A program made the position numbers and the translations under genes. Below are positions 42,985 through 51,856 of a DNA stretch of 64,000 nucleotides, one piece after another (positions within the stretch are counted from its first letter, which is position 1; every line of letters starts with the position of its first letter). Below the pieces are notes generated by a model that saw nothing but the letters and a program-made list of their open reading frames with translations, made no database searches and was not told the DNA's origin. This DNA comes from Nocardioides sp. CER19 (GTDB taxonomy: Bacteria > Actinomycetota > Actinomycetes > Propionibacteriales > Nocardioidaceae). The DNA lies in NCBI RefSeq assembly GCF_029846275.1, contig NZ_JARVWS010000004.1:434001-498000 (forward strand). Direction: 5' to 3'.

Positions 42985-43724
42985 AGGGACAGGTAGCTCT
43001 CGAGCCCCACCGTGAGGCCCGGGTGGTCCGCCACGCCGCGCAGGCCCGCGAGGACGCCCGGGACGAAGCCGGCCCGGTCGAGCGAGTCGTGCCGGATCGT
43101 GAGCGTCTCCCCCACCCCGCCGAGGACGACCTCCTGGTGGGCGACCAGCCCGCGGATCCGGAGACCGTGCACGTGGATGCCGTCGACGACCGCGCCGCGG
43201 GCGCCGTCGAGCTGCGTGCTGGTGGCGTCAGGGACCGGCCCGAGGCCCGCGTCGCGGCGGGCCGCGGCCACCAGCTCCGCCGTACGTCGTGCCGTGCCGG
43301 AGGGGGCGTCGGCCTTCGTCGGGTGGTGCAGCTCGACGATCTCGACCGACTCGAAGAAGGCGGCGGCCTCCGCCGCGAAGCGCATCATCAGGATCGCGCC
43401 GATGGAGAAGTTGGGGGCGATGAGCACGCCGACGCTGGGAGCGTCGTCGAGCCAGCCGCGGAGGGTCGCGAGCCGCTCGTCGTCGAAGCCGGTGGTGCCG
43501 ACGACGGCGTGGATGCCGTGGGAGACGCAGAACTCGAGGTTGCCCATGACGGCGGCGGGGGTCGTCACGTCGACGACGGCGTCGACGCCGCGGTCGAGCA
43601 GTGTCTCCAACGGGTCGGCGCTGCCGATCCGGGCGACGACCTCGACCTCGTCGGATCCCTCGAGACCCTCCACGATCGCCGAGCCGAGCTTGCCGTGTGC
43701 GCCCAGTACACCCACCTTCACCAC
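42981..43724 (-). CDS. dapB: 4-hydroxy-tetrahydrodipicolinate reductase
   Basis: A 247-residue enzyme of lysine and diaminopimelate synthesis, using NAD(P)H. The dinucleotide loop is VGVLGAHGKLGSAIVEGL, the cofactor-side VVDVTTPAA and VVGTTGF are present, and the catalytic/substrate motif ELHHPTKADAPSGTA is intact. Length is normal. Two adjacent GTG codons (43724 and 43721) could start the protein. It is near the M16 peptidase and pnp genes, as in other actinobacteria, and divergent from the methyltransferase gene. dapA is not adjacent here. Confidence 0.95.
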   Translation of the reverse strand: MVKVGVLGAHGKLGSAIVEGLEGSDEVEVVARIGSADPLETLLDRGVDAVVDVTTPAAVMGNLEFCVSHGIHAVVGTTGFDDERLATLRGWLDDAPSVGVLIAPNFSIGAILMMRFAAEAAAFFESVEIVELHHPTKADAPSGTARRTAELVAAARRDAGLGPVPDATSTQLDGARGAVVDGIHVHGLRIRGLVAHQEVVLGGVGETLTIRHDSLDRAGFVPGVLAGLRGVADHPGLTVGLESYLSL

Positions 43725-43779
43725 GCGTCGGACCCTACCGGGTCCACCACCCGCCGACCCGATCTGGCAGTCTGAGACC

Positions 43780-44295
43780 ATGCCAGTGCAGACGATTCCG
43801 GCGCGGATCCGCTGGGCCGTGGACTTCATCGACGTCCACCCCAACGACCACATTCTCGAGGTCGGGTGCGGCCCGGGCGCGGGCGCGGAGCTGATCTGCA
43901 GCAGGCTCGAGACCGGCAAGCTGTTCGCCATCGACCGCTCCGAGTCGGGCGTCGACCGGACCAAGCGCCGCTGCGCCAAGTTCGTCCAGGCCGGCCGGCT
44001 GACCGTCCGCCAGATCGACCTGGCGACGCTGCGCGTCCCCGTGAAGCGGCTCAACAAGGTCTTCGCGTTCAACGTCAACCTGTTCTGGGTGCGCGAGGCG
44101 ACCGACGAGGTGGCGCTGCTCTACGAACGCCTCCTGCCCGGCGGCACCTGCAACATCTTCTACGAGTCGACCCGCCGCGAGGACGTGGCCGCGATGGTCG
44201 AGAACACCTCGAAGGCCCTGATCGGCGCAGGCTTCCGCGTCTCGGTCGTCGACCAGAAGCAGCCTGCGGTCATCGGGATCATCGGCCGCAAGTGA
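43780..44295 (+). CDS. Class I SAM-dependent methyltransferase
   Basis: A 171-residue small methyltransferase. The SAM-binding motif I is HILEVGCGPGAGAELI (about residues 27-42), motif II has FAIDRSESG, and the post-I region NKVFAFNVNLFW replaces the usual D-x-x-x-x. The C-terminal sheet ends VVDQKQPAVIGIIGRK. The target is unknown; the compact size is typical of enzymes acting on small molecules. ATG 43780. It is followed by an intergenic nested inverted repeat. Confidence 0.83.
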   Translation: MPVQTIPARIRWAVDFIDVHPNDHILEVGCGPGAGAELICSRLETGKLFAIDRSESGVDRTKRRCAKFVQAGRLTVRQIDLATLRVPVKRLNKVFAFNVNLFWVREATDEVALLYERLLPGGTCNIFYESTRREDVAAMVENTSKALIGAGFRVSVVDQKQPAVIGIIGRK

Positions 44296-44328
44296 CGCAC
44301 GCCGCGTCAGCGGAACTGCGTCGTCAGG

Positions 44329-44437
44329 GGTCGAGTAGGCGGGCGCGGCTGAGGAACGAAGTCGCGGCCGGCGTGTCGAGACCGGACGAGTAGGCCCCAC
44401 GAGACTCGACACGCTCGCTGGCGATCGCTACTCGACC
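44329..44437. repeat. Nested inverted-repeat element
   Basis: Outer arms GGTCGAGTAG (44329-44338) and CTACTCGACC (44428-44437), and inner arms GCGTGTCGAG (44371-44380) and CTCGACACGC (44405-44414), all perfect. The layout matches a dispersed intergenic repeat I recall from Nocardioides-like genomes. It lies between convergent genes and may also act as a terminator. Confidence 0.65.
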
Positions 44438-44451
44438 AGCCGAGCTTCAGG

Positions 44452-45819
44452 TCAGGGGCCGACGACGGCGAGGATCTCCGGGCCGGCGAACACCTGGGCG
44501 GCGATGGCGCGGCAGTCCTCGAGGGTGACCTCGTCGATCCGGGTCAGGACCTCGTCGATCGTCAGCAGGTCGGTGTGGACCAGCTCGGCCTTGCCGAGCC
44601 GCGACATCCGGGAGGCGGAGTCCTCGAGACCGAGCACGAGGCCGCCGCGCAGCTGGCCCTTCCCGACCGCGAGCTCGTCGGCCGTGATGCCGTCGCGGGC
44701 GAGCACCGCGATCTCGGAGCGGACCACCTTGAGCACCTCCTCGACCTTCGAGGGGAGGCAGCCGACGGCGACGCCCACCAGGCCGGTCTCGGCGTGGGAG
44801 CTGGCGAAGGAGTAGATCGAGTAGGCCAGGCCGCGCCGCTCGCGCACCTCCTGGAACAGCCGCGAGGAGGTGCCGCCGCCGAGTGCGGTCGTCAGGACCG
44901 ACAGGGCGAAGCGGCGGTCGTCGTCACGGGCCAGGCCGGGTACGCCGAGGACCAGGTTGACCTGCTCGAACGGCCGGCTCGCCGAGACCGACCCCGATGC
45001 GATGCGCACGGGGCGTCCGGTGCGCGGAGGCACCGGCGGCTCGCTGCCGGACAGGAAGCCGTCGCGCCCGAAGGCCTTGCGGACCTGCCGCACGACGGTG
45101 GCGTGGTCGAGGTTGCCCGCGGCCGAGACGACCATGTTGGCGGGCCGGTAGTGCTTCTTGTAGAACCGCCGGATCTGGTCGCGGCTGAGCGCCTCGACCG
45201 ACTCGGCCGTACCCGCGATCCCCCGGCCCAGCGGGGCGCCCTCACCGAACGCCTCCGCGGCGAACAGGTTGTGCACCACGTCGTCCGGGTCGTCGTCGTG
45301 CATGGCGATCTCGTCGAGGATGACGTCGCGCTCGGCCTCGACGTCGTCGGCGGTGAGCAGCGACGCGGTGACCATGTCGCCCAGGACGTCGATCGCCAGC
45401 GGCAGGTCGCTGTCGAGGACACGGGCGTGGAAGCAGGTGTACTCCTTCGTGGTGAAGGCGTTGAACTCACCGCCGACCGCGTCGAGCGCCAGCGAGATCT
45501 CGAGCGCGGTGCGCTCGGGGGTGCCCTTGAAGAGCAGGTGCTCGAGGAAGTGCGACGCGCCGTGCAAGCGGGCGCTCTCGTCACGGGAGCCGACGCCGAC
45601 CCACACGCCCACGGCGGCGGACCGTACGCCGGCCATCTGCTCGGTGACGACACGCAGCCCGCCCGGCAGCACCGTGCGTCGTACGACGGATCCGGGGCCT
45701 TCCTCGAGCGTCACCGTCGTGCCGACCCGCTGGCTGGCGCCGGACAGGGCAGAACCGGACGACCGGCCGGCAGTGCCCTGCCGGCCGGTCGTCTCGGTCT
45801 CAGTCTTGCGAGAGCTCAC
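44452..45819 (-). CDS. M16 family zinc metallopeptidase (pitrilysin-like)
   Basis: A 455-residue processing-peptidase-like enzyme. The inverted zinc motif HFLEH is at His90-His94, and the third ligand Glu170 lies 76 residues further, in ERDVILDEIAMHDDDP, the usual spacing. The second, non-catalytic M16 half (about residues 230-455) has REVRERRGLAYSIYSF. Homologues (PepR of mycobacteria) sit directly after pnp, as here: its GTG start is nine bases from the pnp stop on the same strand. The first 45 residues are a Ser/Thr/Gly-rich extension with no signal peptide. Confidence 0.93.
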   Translation of the reverse strand: MSSRKTETETTGRQGTAGRSSGSALSGASQRVGTTVTLEEGPGSVVRRTVLPGGLRVVTEQMAGVRSAAVGVWVGVGSRDESARLHGASHFLEHLLFKGTPERTALEISLALDAVGGEFNAFTTKEYTCFHARVLDSDLPLAIDVLGDMVTASLLTADDVEAERDVILDEIAMHDDDPDDVVHNLFAAEAFGEGAPLGRGIAGTAESVEALSRDQIRRFYKKHYRPANMVVSAAGNLDHATVVRQVRKAFGRDGFLSGSEPPVPPRTGRPVRIASGSVSASRPFEQVNLVLGVPGLARDDDRRFALSVLTTALGGGTSSRLFQEVRERRGLAYSIYSFASSHAETGLVGVAVGCLPSKVEEVLKVVRSEIAVLARDGITADELAVGKGQLRGGLVLGLEDSASRMSRLGKAELVHTDLLTIDEVLTRIDEVTLEDCRAIAAQVFAGPEILAVVGP

Positions 45820-45828
45820 GCCGGAGCG

Positions 45829-48060
45829 TCACTCCTCCACCTCGACGGCCTCATCCGTGGCCTCAGCCGCATTGTCGGCCTCCTCCACGACGGGGGCCAG
45901 CGAGAGCTTGCCGCGGTCGTCGATCTCGACGATCTGGACCTGGATCTTCTGACCCACCTCGACGACGTCCTCGACGGACTCGACGCGCTTGCCGTCGTTG
46001 AGGGCCCGCAGCTTGGTGATGTGCAGCAGGCCGTCCTTGCCGGGCAGCAGCGACACGAACGCACCGAAGTTGGTGGTCTTCACGACGGTGCCGAGGTAGC
46101 GCTCGCCGACCTCGGGCATCGTCGGGTTCGCGATCGAGTTGACCGCCGCGCGGGCGGCCTCGGCCGCGTCGCCATTGGTCGCACCGATGTAGACGGTGCC
46201 GTCGTCCTCGATCGAGATCGTGGCGCCGGTGTCCTCCTGGATCTGGTTGATCACCTTGCCCTTCGGGCCGATGACCTCGCCGATCTTGTCGACCGGCACC
46301 TTCACGGTGATGATCCGCGGCGCGAAGGGGGACATCTCCTCCGGACCCTCGATCGCCTCGCCCATGACCTCCAGGATCGCGGTACGCGCGTCCTTGGCCT
46401 GGTTGAGCGCGGCCGCGAGGACGTCGGCGGGGATGCCGTCGAGCTTGGTGTCCAGCTGCAGCGCCGTGACGAACTCGGGCGTGCCGGCGACCTTGAAGTC
46501 CATGTCGCCGAACGCGTCCTCGGCGCCGAGGATGTCGGTGAGCGCGACGTACTCGGTCTTGCCGTCGATCTCACCGGAGATCAGGCCCATCGCGATGCCG
46601 GCGACCGGAGCCTTGAGCGGCACGCCGGCCTGCAGCAGTGCCAGCGTCGAGGCGCAGACCGAGCCCATCGAGGTCGAGCCGTTCGAGCCCATGGCCTCGG
46701 AGAGCTGACGGATCGCGTAGGGGAACTCCTCGCGGGTCGGGAGGACCGGCAGGAGGGCACGACGCGCGAGGGCGCCGTGGCCGACCTCGCGGCGCTTCGG
46801 GGAGCCGACGCGGCCGGTCTCGCCGGTCGAGAACGGCGGGAAGACGTACTTGTGCATGTAGCGGCGGTGCTTCTCCGGGGAGAGCGTGTCGAGCTGCTGC
46901 TCCATCTTGAGCATGTCGAGGGTGGTGACGCCGAGGATCTGCGTCTCGCCACGCTCGAAGAGCGAGGAGCCGTGCACCCGCGGGATCACGCCGACCTCGG
47001 CGTGCAGCGGACGGATGTCGGCCAGGCCACGACCGTCGATGCGGACCTTGTCGCGCAGGACGCGCTCGCGGACGAGCTTCTTGTTGAGCGAGCGGAACGC
47101 GGCGCCGATCTCGCCCTCGCGGCCCTCGAACTGGCCGGCGACCTTCTCCAGGAGCGACGCCTTGATCTCGTCGAGACGGCTCTCGCGCTCCTGCTTGCCA
47201 CCGATGGTGAGCGCCTCGGCGGTCTCGGCCGACACGGCGGCCTCGACGGCGTCGTAGACGTCGTCCTGGTAGTCCAGGAAGATCGGGAACTCGGCGACCG
47301 GCTTGGCGGCGACGTTGGCCAGCTCGACCTGCGCGTCGCACAGCTGCTTGATGAACGGCTTGGCGGCGTCCAGACCGGTGGCCACGATGGGCTCGGTCGG
47401 CGCCTGGGCGCCGGACTGGACCAGGTTCCAGGTCTGCTCGGTCGCCTCGGCCTCGACCATCATGATCGCGACGTCGCCGGTCTCGGTGACCCGGCCGGCC
47501 ACGACCATGTCGAAGACGGCGTCCTCGAGCTGGCTGTGCGTCGGGAAGGCCACCCACTGGCCCTCGATGAGGGCGACGCGGACGCCACCCACCGGGCCGG
47601 AGAACGGAAGGCCGGACAGCTGCGTCGACATCGAGGCCGCATTGATCGCGAGGACGTCGTACGGCTGGTCGGGGTCGAGCGCGAGGACGGTGATGACGAC
47701 CTGGACCTCGTTGCGCAGGCCCTTCTTGAAGGTCGGGCGCAGCGGGCGGTCGATCAGCCGGCAGGTGAGGATGGCGTCCTCGCCCGGACGACCCTCGCTC
47801 CGGAAGAAGGAGCCGGGGATCTTGCCCGCGGCGTACATCCGCTCCTCGACGTCGATCGTGAGCGGGAAGAAGTCGAAGTGGTCCTTCGGCTGCTTGGACA
47901 CGGTGGTGGCCGACAGCAGCATGGTCTCGTCGTCGAGGTAGGCGGTCACCGAACCGGCGGCCTGGCGGGCCAGGAGGCCCGTCTCGAACTTGACGGTGCG
48001 CTTGCCGAACTTGCCGTTGTCGAGAACGGTCTCGACGGCAGAGATGACGGGTTCAGTCAA
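45829..48060 (-). CDS. pnp: Polyribonucleotide nucleotidyltransferase (PNPase)
   Basis: A 743-residue 3'-5' phosphorolytic exoribonuclease and polymerase. Two RNase PH domains surround an all-helical domain, followed by a KH domain (VDKIGEVIGPKGKVINQIQ) and an S1 domain (GERYLGTVVKTTNFGAFVSLLPGKDGLLHIT). The tail is acidic, as usual in actinobacteria. The active second core shows EFPYAIRQLSEAMGSNGSTSMGSVC and DILGAEDAFGDMDFKVAGT. It follows rpsO with an intergenic hairpin, the classical rpsO-pnp arrangement; autoregulation by processing of that leader is likely. Confidence 0.97.
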   Translation of the reverse strand: MTEPVISAVETVLDNGKFGKRTVKFETGLLARQAAGSVTAYLDDETMLLSATTVSKQPKDHFDFFPLTIDVEERMYAAGKIPGSFFRSEGRPGEDAILTCRLIDRPLRPTFKKGLRNEVQVVITVLALDPDQPYDVLAINAASMSTQLSGLPFSGPVGGVRVALIEGQWVAFPTHSQLEDAVFDMVVAGRVTETGDVAIMMVEAEATEQTWNLVQSGAQAPTEPIVATGLDAAKPFIKQLCDAQVELANVAAKPVAEFPIFLDYQDDVYDAVEAAVSAETAEALTIGGKQERESRLDEIKASLLEKVAGQFEGREGEIGAAFRSLNKKLVRERVLRDKVRIDGRGLADIRPLHAEVGVIPRVHGSSLFERGETQILGVTTLDMLKMEQQLDTLSPEKHRRYMHKYVFPPFSTGETGRVGSPKRREVGHGALARRALLPVLPTREEFPYAIRQLSEAMGSNGSTSMGSVCASTLALLQAGVPLKAPVAGIAMGLISGEIDGKTEYVALTDILGAEDAFGDMDFKVAGTPEFVTALQLDTKLDGIPADVLAAALNQAKDARTAILEVMGEAIEGPEEMSPFAPRIITVKVPVDKIGEVIGPKGKVINQIQEDTGATISIEDDGTVYIGATNGDAAEAARAAVNSIANPTMPEVGERYLGTVVKTTNFGAFVSLLPGKDGLLHITKLRALNDGKRVESVEDVVEVGQKIQVQIVEIDDRGKLSLAPVVEEADNAAEATDEAVEVEE

Positions 48061-48159
48061 TTTCTTCTCTTGTCATAGCGGTGGAGCGCCTCGCTCCACG
48101 TTCTTGGACTCGGATTTCGCCAGACAGCCTATCGGGCAGAGGCCCGAAATGCGGAACGA

Positions 48160-48183
48160 CCAGCCACCCGCAGGGGTGGCTGG
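48160..48183 (-). promoter_or_regulatory. rpsO-pnp intergenic hairpin
   Basis: A perfect 10-pair stem (48160-48169 with 48174-48183) with loop GCAG, 27 bases past the rpsO stop and about 100 bases ahead of pnp. There is no T-run. Its position is that of the RNase III-processed hairpin known in rpsO-pnp transcripts; partial termination is another reading. Confidence 0.6.
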
Positions 48184-48209
48184 CCGTCACGCGAAGACTG
48201 AGGTCGTGA

Positions 48210-48485
48210 TCAACGACGCAGACCGAGGCGCTCGATGATGGAGCGGTACCGGTTGATGTCGGTCTTCTGCAGGTAGTTGAGCAGACGACGACGCTGGCCG
48301 ACGAGCAGCAGCAGGCCACGACGGCTGTGGTGGTCGTGCTTGTGCTGCTTGAGGTGCTCGGTGAGGTGGCCGATGCGGTGCGACAGCAGCGCGATCTGCA
48401 CCTCGGGCGAGCCGGTGTCACCCTCGGTCGTGGCGTACTCGGCGATGATCTTCTTCTTGGTCTCCGCGTCGGTTCCAACCGCCAT
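48210..48485 (-). CDS. rpsO: 30S ribosomal protein S15
   Basis: A 91-residue ribosomal protein. The rRNA-binding signature is fully present: EGDTGSPEVQIALLSHRIGHLTEHLKQHKHDHHSRRGLLLLVGQRRRLLNYLQ. It has two extra N-terminal residues compared with the common 89-residue form. It binds 16S rRNA in the platform of the small subunit. The ATG at 48485 has GGAG ahead. It is followed by pnp on the same transcript. Confidence 0.97.
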   Translation of the reverse strand: MAVGTDAETKKKIIAEYATTEGDTGSPEVQIALLSHRIGHLTEHLKQHKHDHHSRRGLLLLVGQRRRLLNYLQKTDINRYRSIIERLGLRR

Positions 48486-48624
48486 GGAGGGCTCCTCTCG
48501 TCTCGCTGCGCGGCGCGCCCGGGCCTGTTCACCGGGGCACTTTTTGTCCGCGGCCGTTCTTACGGCAACCGGAGAAGACTATCCCGGCGGTGTGCGCCCG
48601 ACCCAATCGAGCCGGGCGCCCCGC

Positions 48625-50598
48625 TCAGACCCTGACTCCCTCGAGGACGTCGAGCACCTCCTCAGGGACCCGCGCCTCCCGCAGCCGCGCGACGCGCTCG
48701 GGGTCCGTGAACGTCTCGGCGAGCCGAGCGAGGAGGGCCAGGTGGTCGTCGCCGGCTCCGGCGATCCCGACGACGAACTCGGCCCGCTGACCGTTCCAGT
48801 CGACCGGCTCGTCGTACCTCACGAAGGAGATGGCGGTCCGGCGGATGGCGGCCTTCGCGTCGTTGGTGCCGTGCGGGATCGCGAGCCCGTTGCCCATGAA
48901 GGTCGACACCGACCGCTCCCGCTCGTGCATCGCCGCGACGTACGACGGCTCGACGGCACCGGCCGCGAGAAGCAGCTGTCCGGCCTCGTCGATGGCCGCG
49001 TCACGCGAGGTGGCCGTGCCGCCGAGGACGACCGACGTCGGCGACAGCACGCTGCCGTCCGCCGCCGCCTCGACGCCCGCGGACGGGACCGTCTCCAGGG
49101 GAACCTCCGCTCCGGTCGACCCCTGGTCGACCAACTCGACGATCTCGTCGTAGCGCGGGCTGCCCATGAAGTTGTCGACCGAGACGTGCATCGCGGACGG
49201 CGTCCTCTCCCGGGCCCGCTCGGTGAGGTCCTGGTGGGTGACGACGAGGTCGTAGGTGTCGCTGAGGTCGGAGATCGCCTTGTTGACGACCGTCACCTCG
49301 TCATGGCCGGCGTCGCGGATCTTCTTGCGCAGGACCGAGGCGCCCATGGCGGAGGAGCCCATGCCGGCGTCGCAGGCGAACACGATGGACCGGATCTCGC
49401 CCGTGTGCGCCCGCTCCCCCGTCAGCACGCTCGCCACCGACGACCGCTTGCCCTTGTTGGCCTCCATCTGTGCGGTCGCGCCGACGAGGTCGATCTCCTC
49501 GTCGGAGCGCTCGAGCTTCAGCAGTGCACCCGCGACCACGAAGGTCACCACCAGGGCGCTCGACCAGCACAGCGTCACGCCGAGGGCGCTGCCCTTGGCC
49601 AGGGAGGAGTAGACGGCGAAGATCGAGCCCGGCGCCGCCGGCGCCACCAGGCCGGAGTCGAAGATGACGTTCATCAGCGTTCCCGTCGCACCGCCGGCGA
49701 TGAGCGCCAGCAGGAGGCGCGGCTTCGCGAGCACGTAGGGGAAGTAGACCTCGTGGATGCCGCCGAGGAACTGGATCACGAACGCACCCGGTGCCGTCGC
49801 CTTGGCGACGCCCTTGCCGAAGACCATGAAGGCGAGCAGCACGCCGGCGCCGGGCCCGGGGTTGGCCTCGAGCAGGAAGAGCGCCGAGTGCCCGATCTCC
49901 TTCGACTGGTCCAGGCCCAGCGGCGTCAGGACACCGTGGTTGATCGCGTTGTTGAGGAACAGCACCTTCGCCGGCTCGATGAAGATCGCGGTGAACGGCA
50001 GCAGGCTGTGGTTGACGAGGAACTCGACCACGTTGCCGAGGCCCTCCATGACGGCACGCAGGACCGGCCCGAGGAGGAACATCGCCCCGATCGCCATCAG
50101 GGCCGCCGAGATGCCGGCCGAGAAGTTGTTGACGAGCATCTCGAACCCGGGCTTGATCTTGCCGTCCCACAGCCGGTCGAGCCGCATGATCACGAACGCG
50201 CCCAGCGGTCCCATGATCATGGCGCCGAGGAACATCGGCGACCCGCCGGTCTCGGCGTAGGCCTTGTCGAAGAGCGGCGAGCTGGTGGCGAGGATGATGC
50301 CCAGCGTCGAGGTCGCACCGACGACGCCACCGCGGATCTTGTAGACGTTGTAGCCGCCGGTGTAGGCGATCAGCAGCGGGATCAGGTAGTAGATGCCCGG
50401 GCCGACCATCGTGGCGATCTTCTCGTTGGGGGTCCACCCCACGGGGATGAAGAACGCCGTGATGAGGCCCCAGGCGATGATGGCGCCGATGTTCGGCATC
50501 ACCATGTTGGACAGGAACGTGCCGAACTTCTGCACGTGGACGCGAGCCCCGGGTCGGGACCTCGGGACGGTGGTCGGTGCGCTGGCGGTCGCGGCCAT
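48625..50598 (-). CDS. mtlA: PTS mannitol-type transporter EIICBA
   Basis: A 657-residue sugar-alcohol phosphotransferase permease. EIIC (about residues 20-345) has helices and the mannitol-family motif FLGGIHEVYFPYVL. EIIB carries the phospho-cysteine Cys409 in FACDAGMGSSAMGA, and EIIA carries the phospho-histidine His576 in AIPHGTND. The order C-B-A equals E. coli MtlA. It imports and phosphorylates a hexitol or pentitol using phosphate from HPr. I start at ATG 50598 with AGAGGA ahead. It is divergent from the zinc dehydrogenase; the shared region has 20-base-spaced repeats. EI and HPr genes lie 2-5 kb downstream of the dehydrogenase. Confidence 0.93.
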   Translation of the reverse strand: MAATASAPTTVPRSRPGARVHVQKFGTFLSNMVMPNIGAIIAWGLITAFFIPVGWTPNEKIATMVGPGIYYLIPLLIAYTGGYNVYKIRGGVVGATSTLGIILATSSPLFDKAYAETGGSPMFLGAMIMGPLGAFVIMRLDRLWDGKIKPGFEMLVNNFSAGISAALMAIGAMFLLGPVLRAVMEGLGNVVEFLVNHSLLPFTAIFIEPAKVLFLNNAINHGVLTPLGLDQSKEIGHSALFLLEANPGPGAGVLLAFMVFGKGVAKATAPGAFVIQFLGGIHEVYFPYVLAKPRLLLALIAGGATGTLMNVIFDSGLVAPAAPGSIFAVYSSLAKGSALGVTLCWSSALVVTFVVAGALLKLERSDEEIDLVGATAQMEANKGKRSSVASVLTGERAHTGEIRSIVFACDAGMGSSAMGASVLRKKIRDAGHDEVTVVNKAISDLSDTYDLVVTHQDLTERARERTPSAMHVSVDNFMGSPRYDEIVELVDQGSTGAEVPLETVPSAGVEAAADGSVLSPTSVVLGGTATSRDAAIDEAGQLLLAAGAVEPSYVAAMHERERSVSTFMGNGLAIPHGTNDAKAAIRRTAISFVRYDEPVDWNGQRAEFVVGIAGAGDDHLALLARLAETFTDPERVARLREARVPEEVLDVLEGVRV

Positions 50599-50666
50599 GG
50601 AACGTCCTCTCGTTCTCAGAGGCGGCGTGACGTGCGTCACGCGGCAATGCGGTCAGTGTGCACCGA

Positions 50667-50709
50667 TTCGGACATGTTGCCAAGCACTCGGACACTGTTT
50701 TCTGTCCGA
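50667..50709. promoter_or_regulatory. Candidate operator: TCGGACA repeats between mtlA and dehydrogenase
   Basis: TCGGACA occurs at 50668-50674 and 50688-50694, exactly 20 bases apart, and the inverse TGTCCGA at 50703-50709. They lie in the 199-base divergent region. The layout suggests a repressor site controlling both genes; the binding protein (DeoR-type at 53918?) is inference. Confidence 0.5.
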
Positions 50710-50797
50710 TGATGTGGCTTTTGCGGGCGGCCGCCGCTAGCGTCGGAGATCGACGACGTGGGCAGATCCGCCCGGAAGATCGAAAGGACGATCCGCC

Positions 50798-51856
50798 ATG
50801 AAGGCACTGCGCTTCTACGCACCCGAGGACGTCCGGCTCGAGGAGGTCCCCGAGCCGACCTGCGGCCCCGACGAGGTCAAGCTCAAGGTCCGCAACTGCT
50901 CGACGTGCGGCACCGACGTGAAGATCTTCCACAACGGCCACCAGAACCTCACGCCGCCGCGCACGATCGGTCACGAGATCGCCGGCGAGGTCGTGGAGGT
51001 CGGCGCCGACGTCAACGCGACGTACGGCAGCAGCTGGGCGGTCGGCGACCGCGTCCAGGTCATCGCCGCCGTGCCGTGCGGCGAGTGCCACGAGTGCCGC
51101 AAGGGCTGGATGGCCGTGTGCCAGAACCAGACGTCGGTGGGCTACCAGTACGACGGCGGGTTCGCCGAGTACATGATCGTCCCGCGCCAGGTGCTCAAGG
51201 TGGACGGCCTCAACCGGATCCCCGACAACGTCGGCTACGACGAGGCCTCGGCGGCCGAGCCGTTCGCGTGCGCGATCAACGCCCAGGAGCTGCTCGGCAT
51301 CGAGCCGGGCGACACCGTGGTGATCTTCGGCGCCGGACCGATCGGCTGCATGCACACGCGCATCGCCCGCGGCGTCCACGACGCGGGTCCGATCTACCTC
51401 GTCGACGTCAACGCCGAGCGCCTGGCCATGTCGGCGGACGCCGTGAAGCCCGACGAGGCGATCAACGGCTCCGTGGTCGACGTCGTCGCCCGGGTGATGG
51501 AGCTGACCGGCGGCCGCGGCGCCGACGTCGTCATCACCGCCACGGCCGCGAACGTCACCCAGGAGCAGGCCATCTCGATGGCCGCCCGCAACGGCCGGAT
51601 CTCGTTCTTCGGGGGGCTGCCGAAGACCGACCCCTTCATCCGCTGCGACTCCAACCTCGTGCACTACCGCCAGCTGCACATCCACGGCGCCAACGGCTCC
51701 GCCCCGGAGCACAACAAGCGCGCGCTGGAGTACATCTCGACCGGTCAGGTCCCGGTCAAGGACCTCATCACCCGCCACGTGCCGCTCGACGACGTGCTGA
51801 GCGCGTTCGACATCGTCAAGAACGGTGAGGCGATCAAGGTCACCGTCGAGCCGTAG
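50798..51856 (+). CDS. Zinc-dependent medium-chain polyol(-phosphate) dehydrogenase
   Basis: A 352-residue zinc MDR-family dehydrogenase. Catalytic zinc residues are Cys37 and the His59-Glu60 pair in TIGHE; the structural zinc Cys are 94, 97, 100 and 108 (PCGECHECRKGWMAVC). The NAD loop is VVIFGAGPIGCMHTRIA. It resembles sorbitol, arabitol-phosphate and galactitol-phosphate dehydrogenases more than the long-chain MtlD that normally acts on mannitol-1-phosphate. Given divergent mtlA, it probably oxidises the phosphorylated polyol delivered by the PTS. ATG 50798 has GAAAGGA ahead. Its last 21 bases are duplicated 104 bases downstream. Confidence 0.88.
   Translation: MKALRFYAPEDVRLEEVPEPTCGPDEVKLKVRNCSTCGTDVKIFHNGHQNLTPPRTIGHEIAGEVVEVGADVNATYGSSWAVGDRVQVIAAVPCGECHECRKGWMAVCQNQTSVGYQYDGGFAEYMIVPRQVLKVDGLNRIPDNVGYDEASAAEPFACAINAQELLGIEPGDTVVIFGAGPIGCMHTRIARGVHDAGPIYLVDVNAERLAMSADAVKPDEAINGSVVDVVARVMELTGGRGADVVITATAANVTQEQAISMAARNGRISFFGGLPKTDPFIRCDSNLVHYRQLHIHGANGSAPEHNKRALEYISTGQVPVKDLITRHVPLDDVLSAFDIVKNGEAIKVTVEP

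Noticed and set aside
44575..48078. A very long open frame (about 1170 codons) on the plus strand across the M16 peptidase and pnp genes.
   Set aside because: It is the antisense shadow of two certain genes; high third-position GC removes stop codons on the opposite strand. Its translation is rich in Arg/Asp/Gly/Val with no domain.
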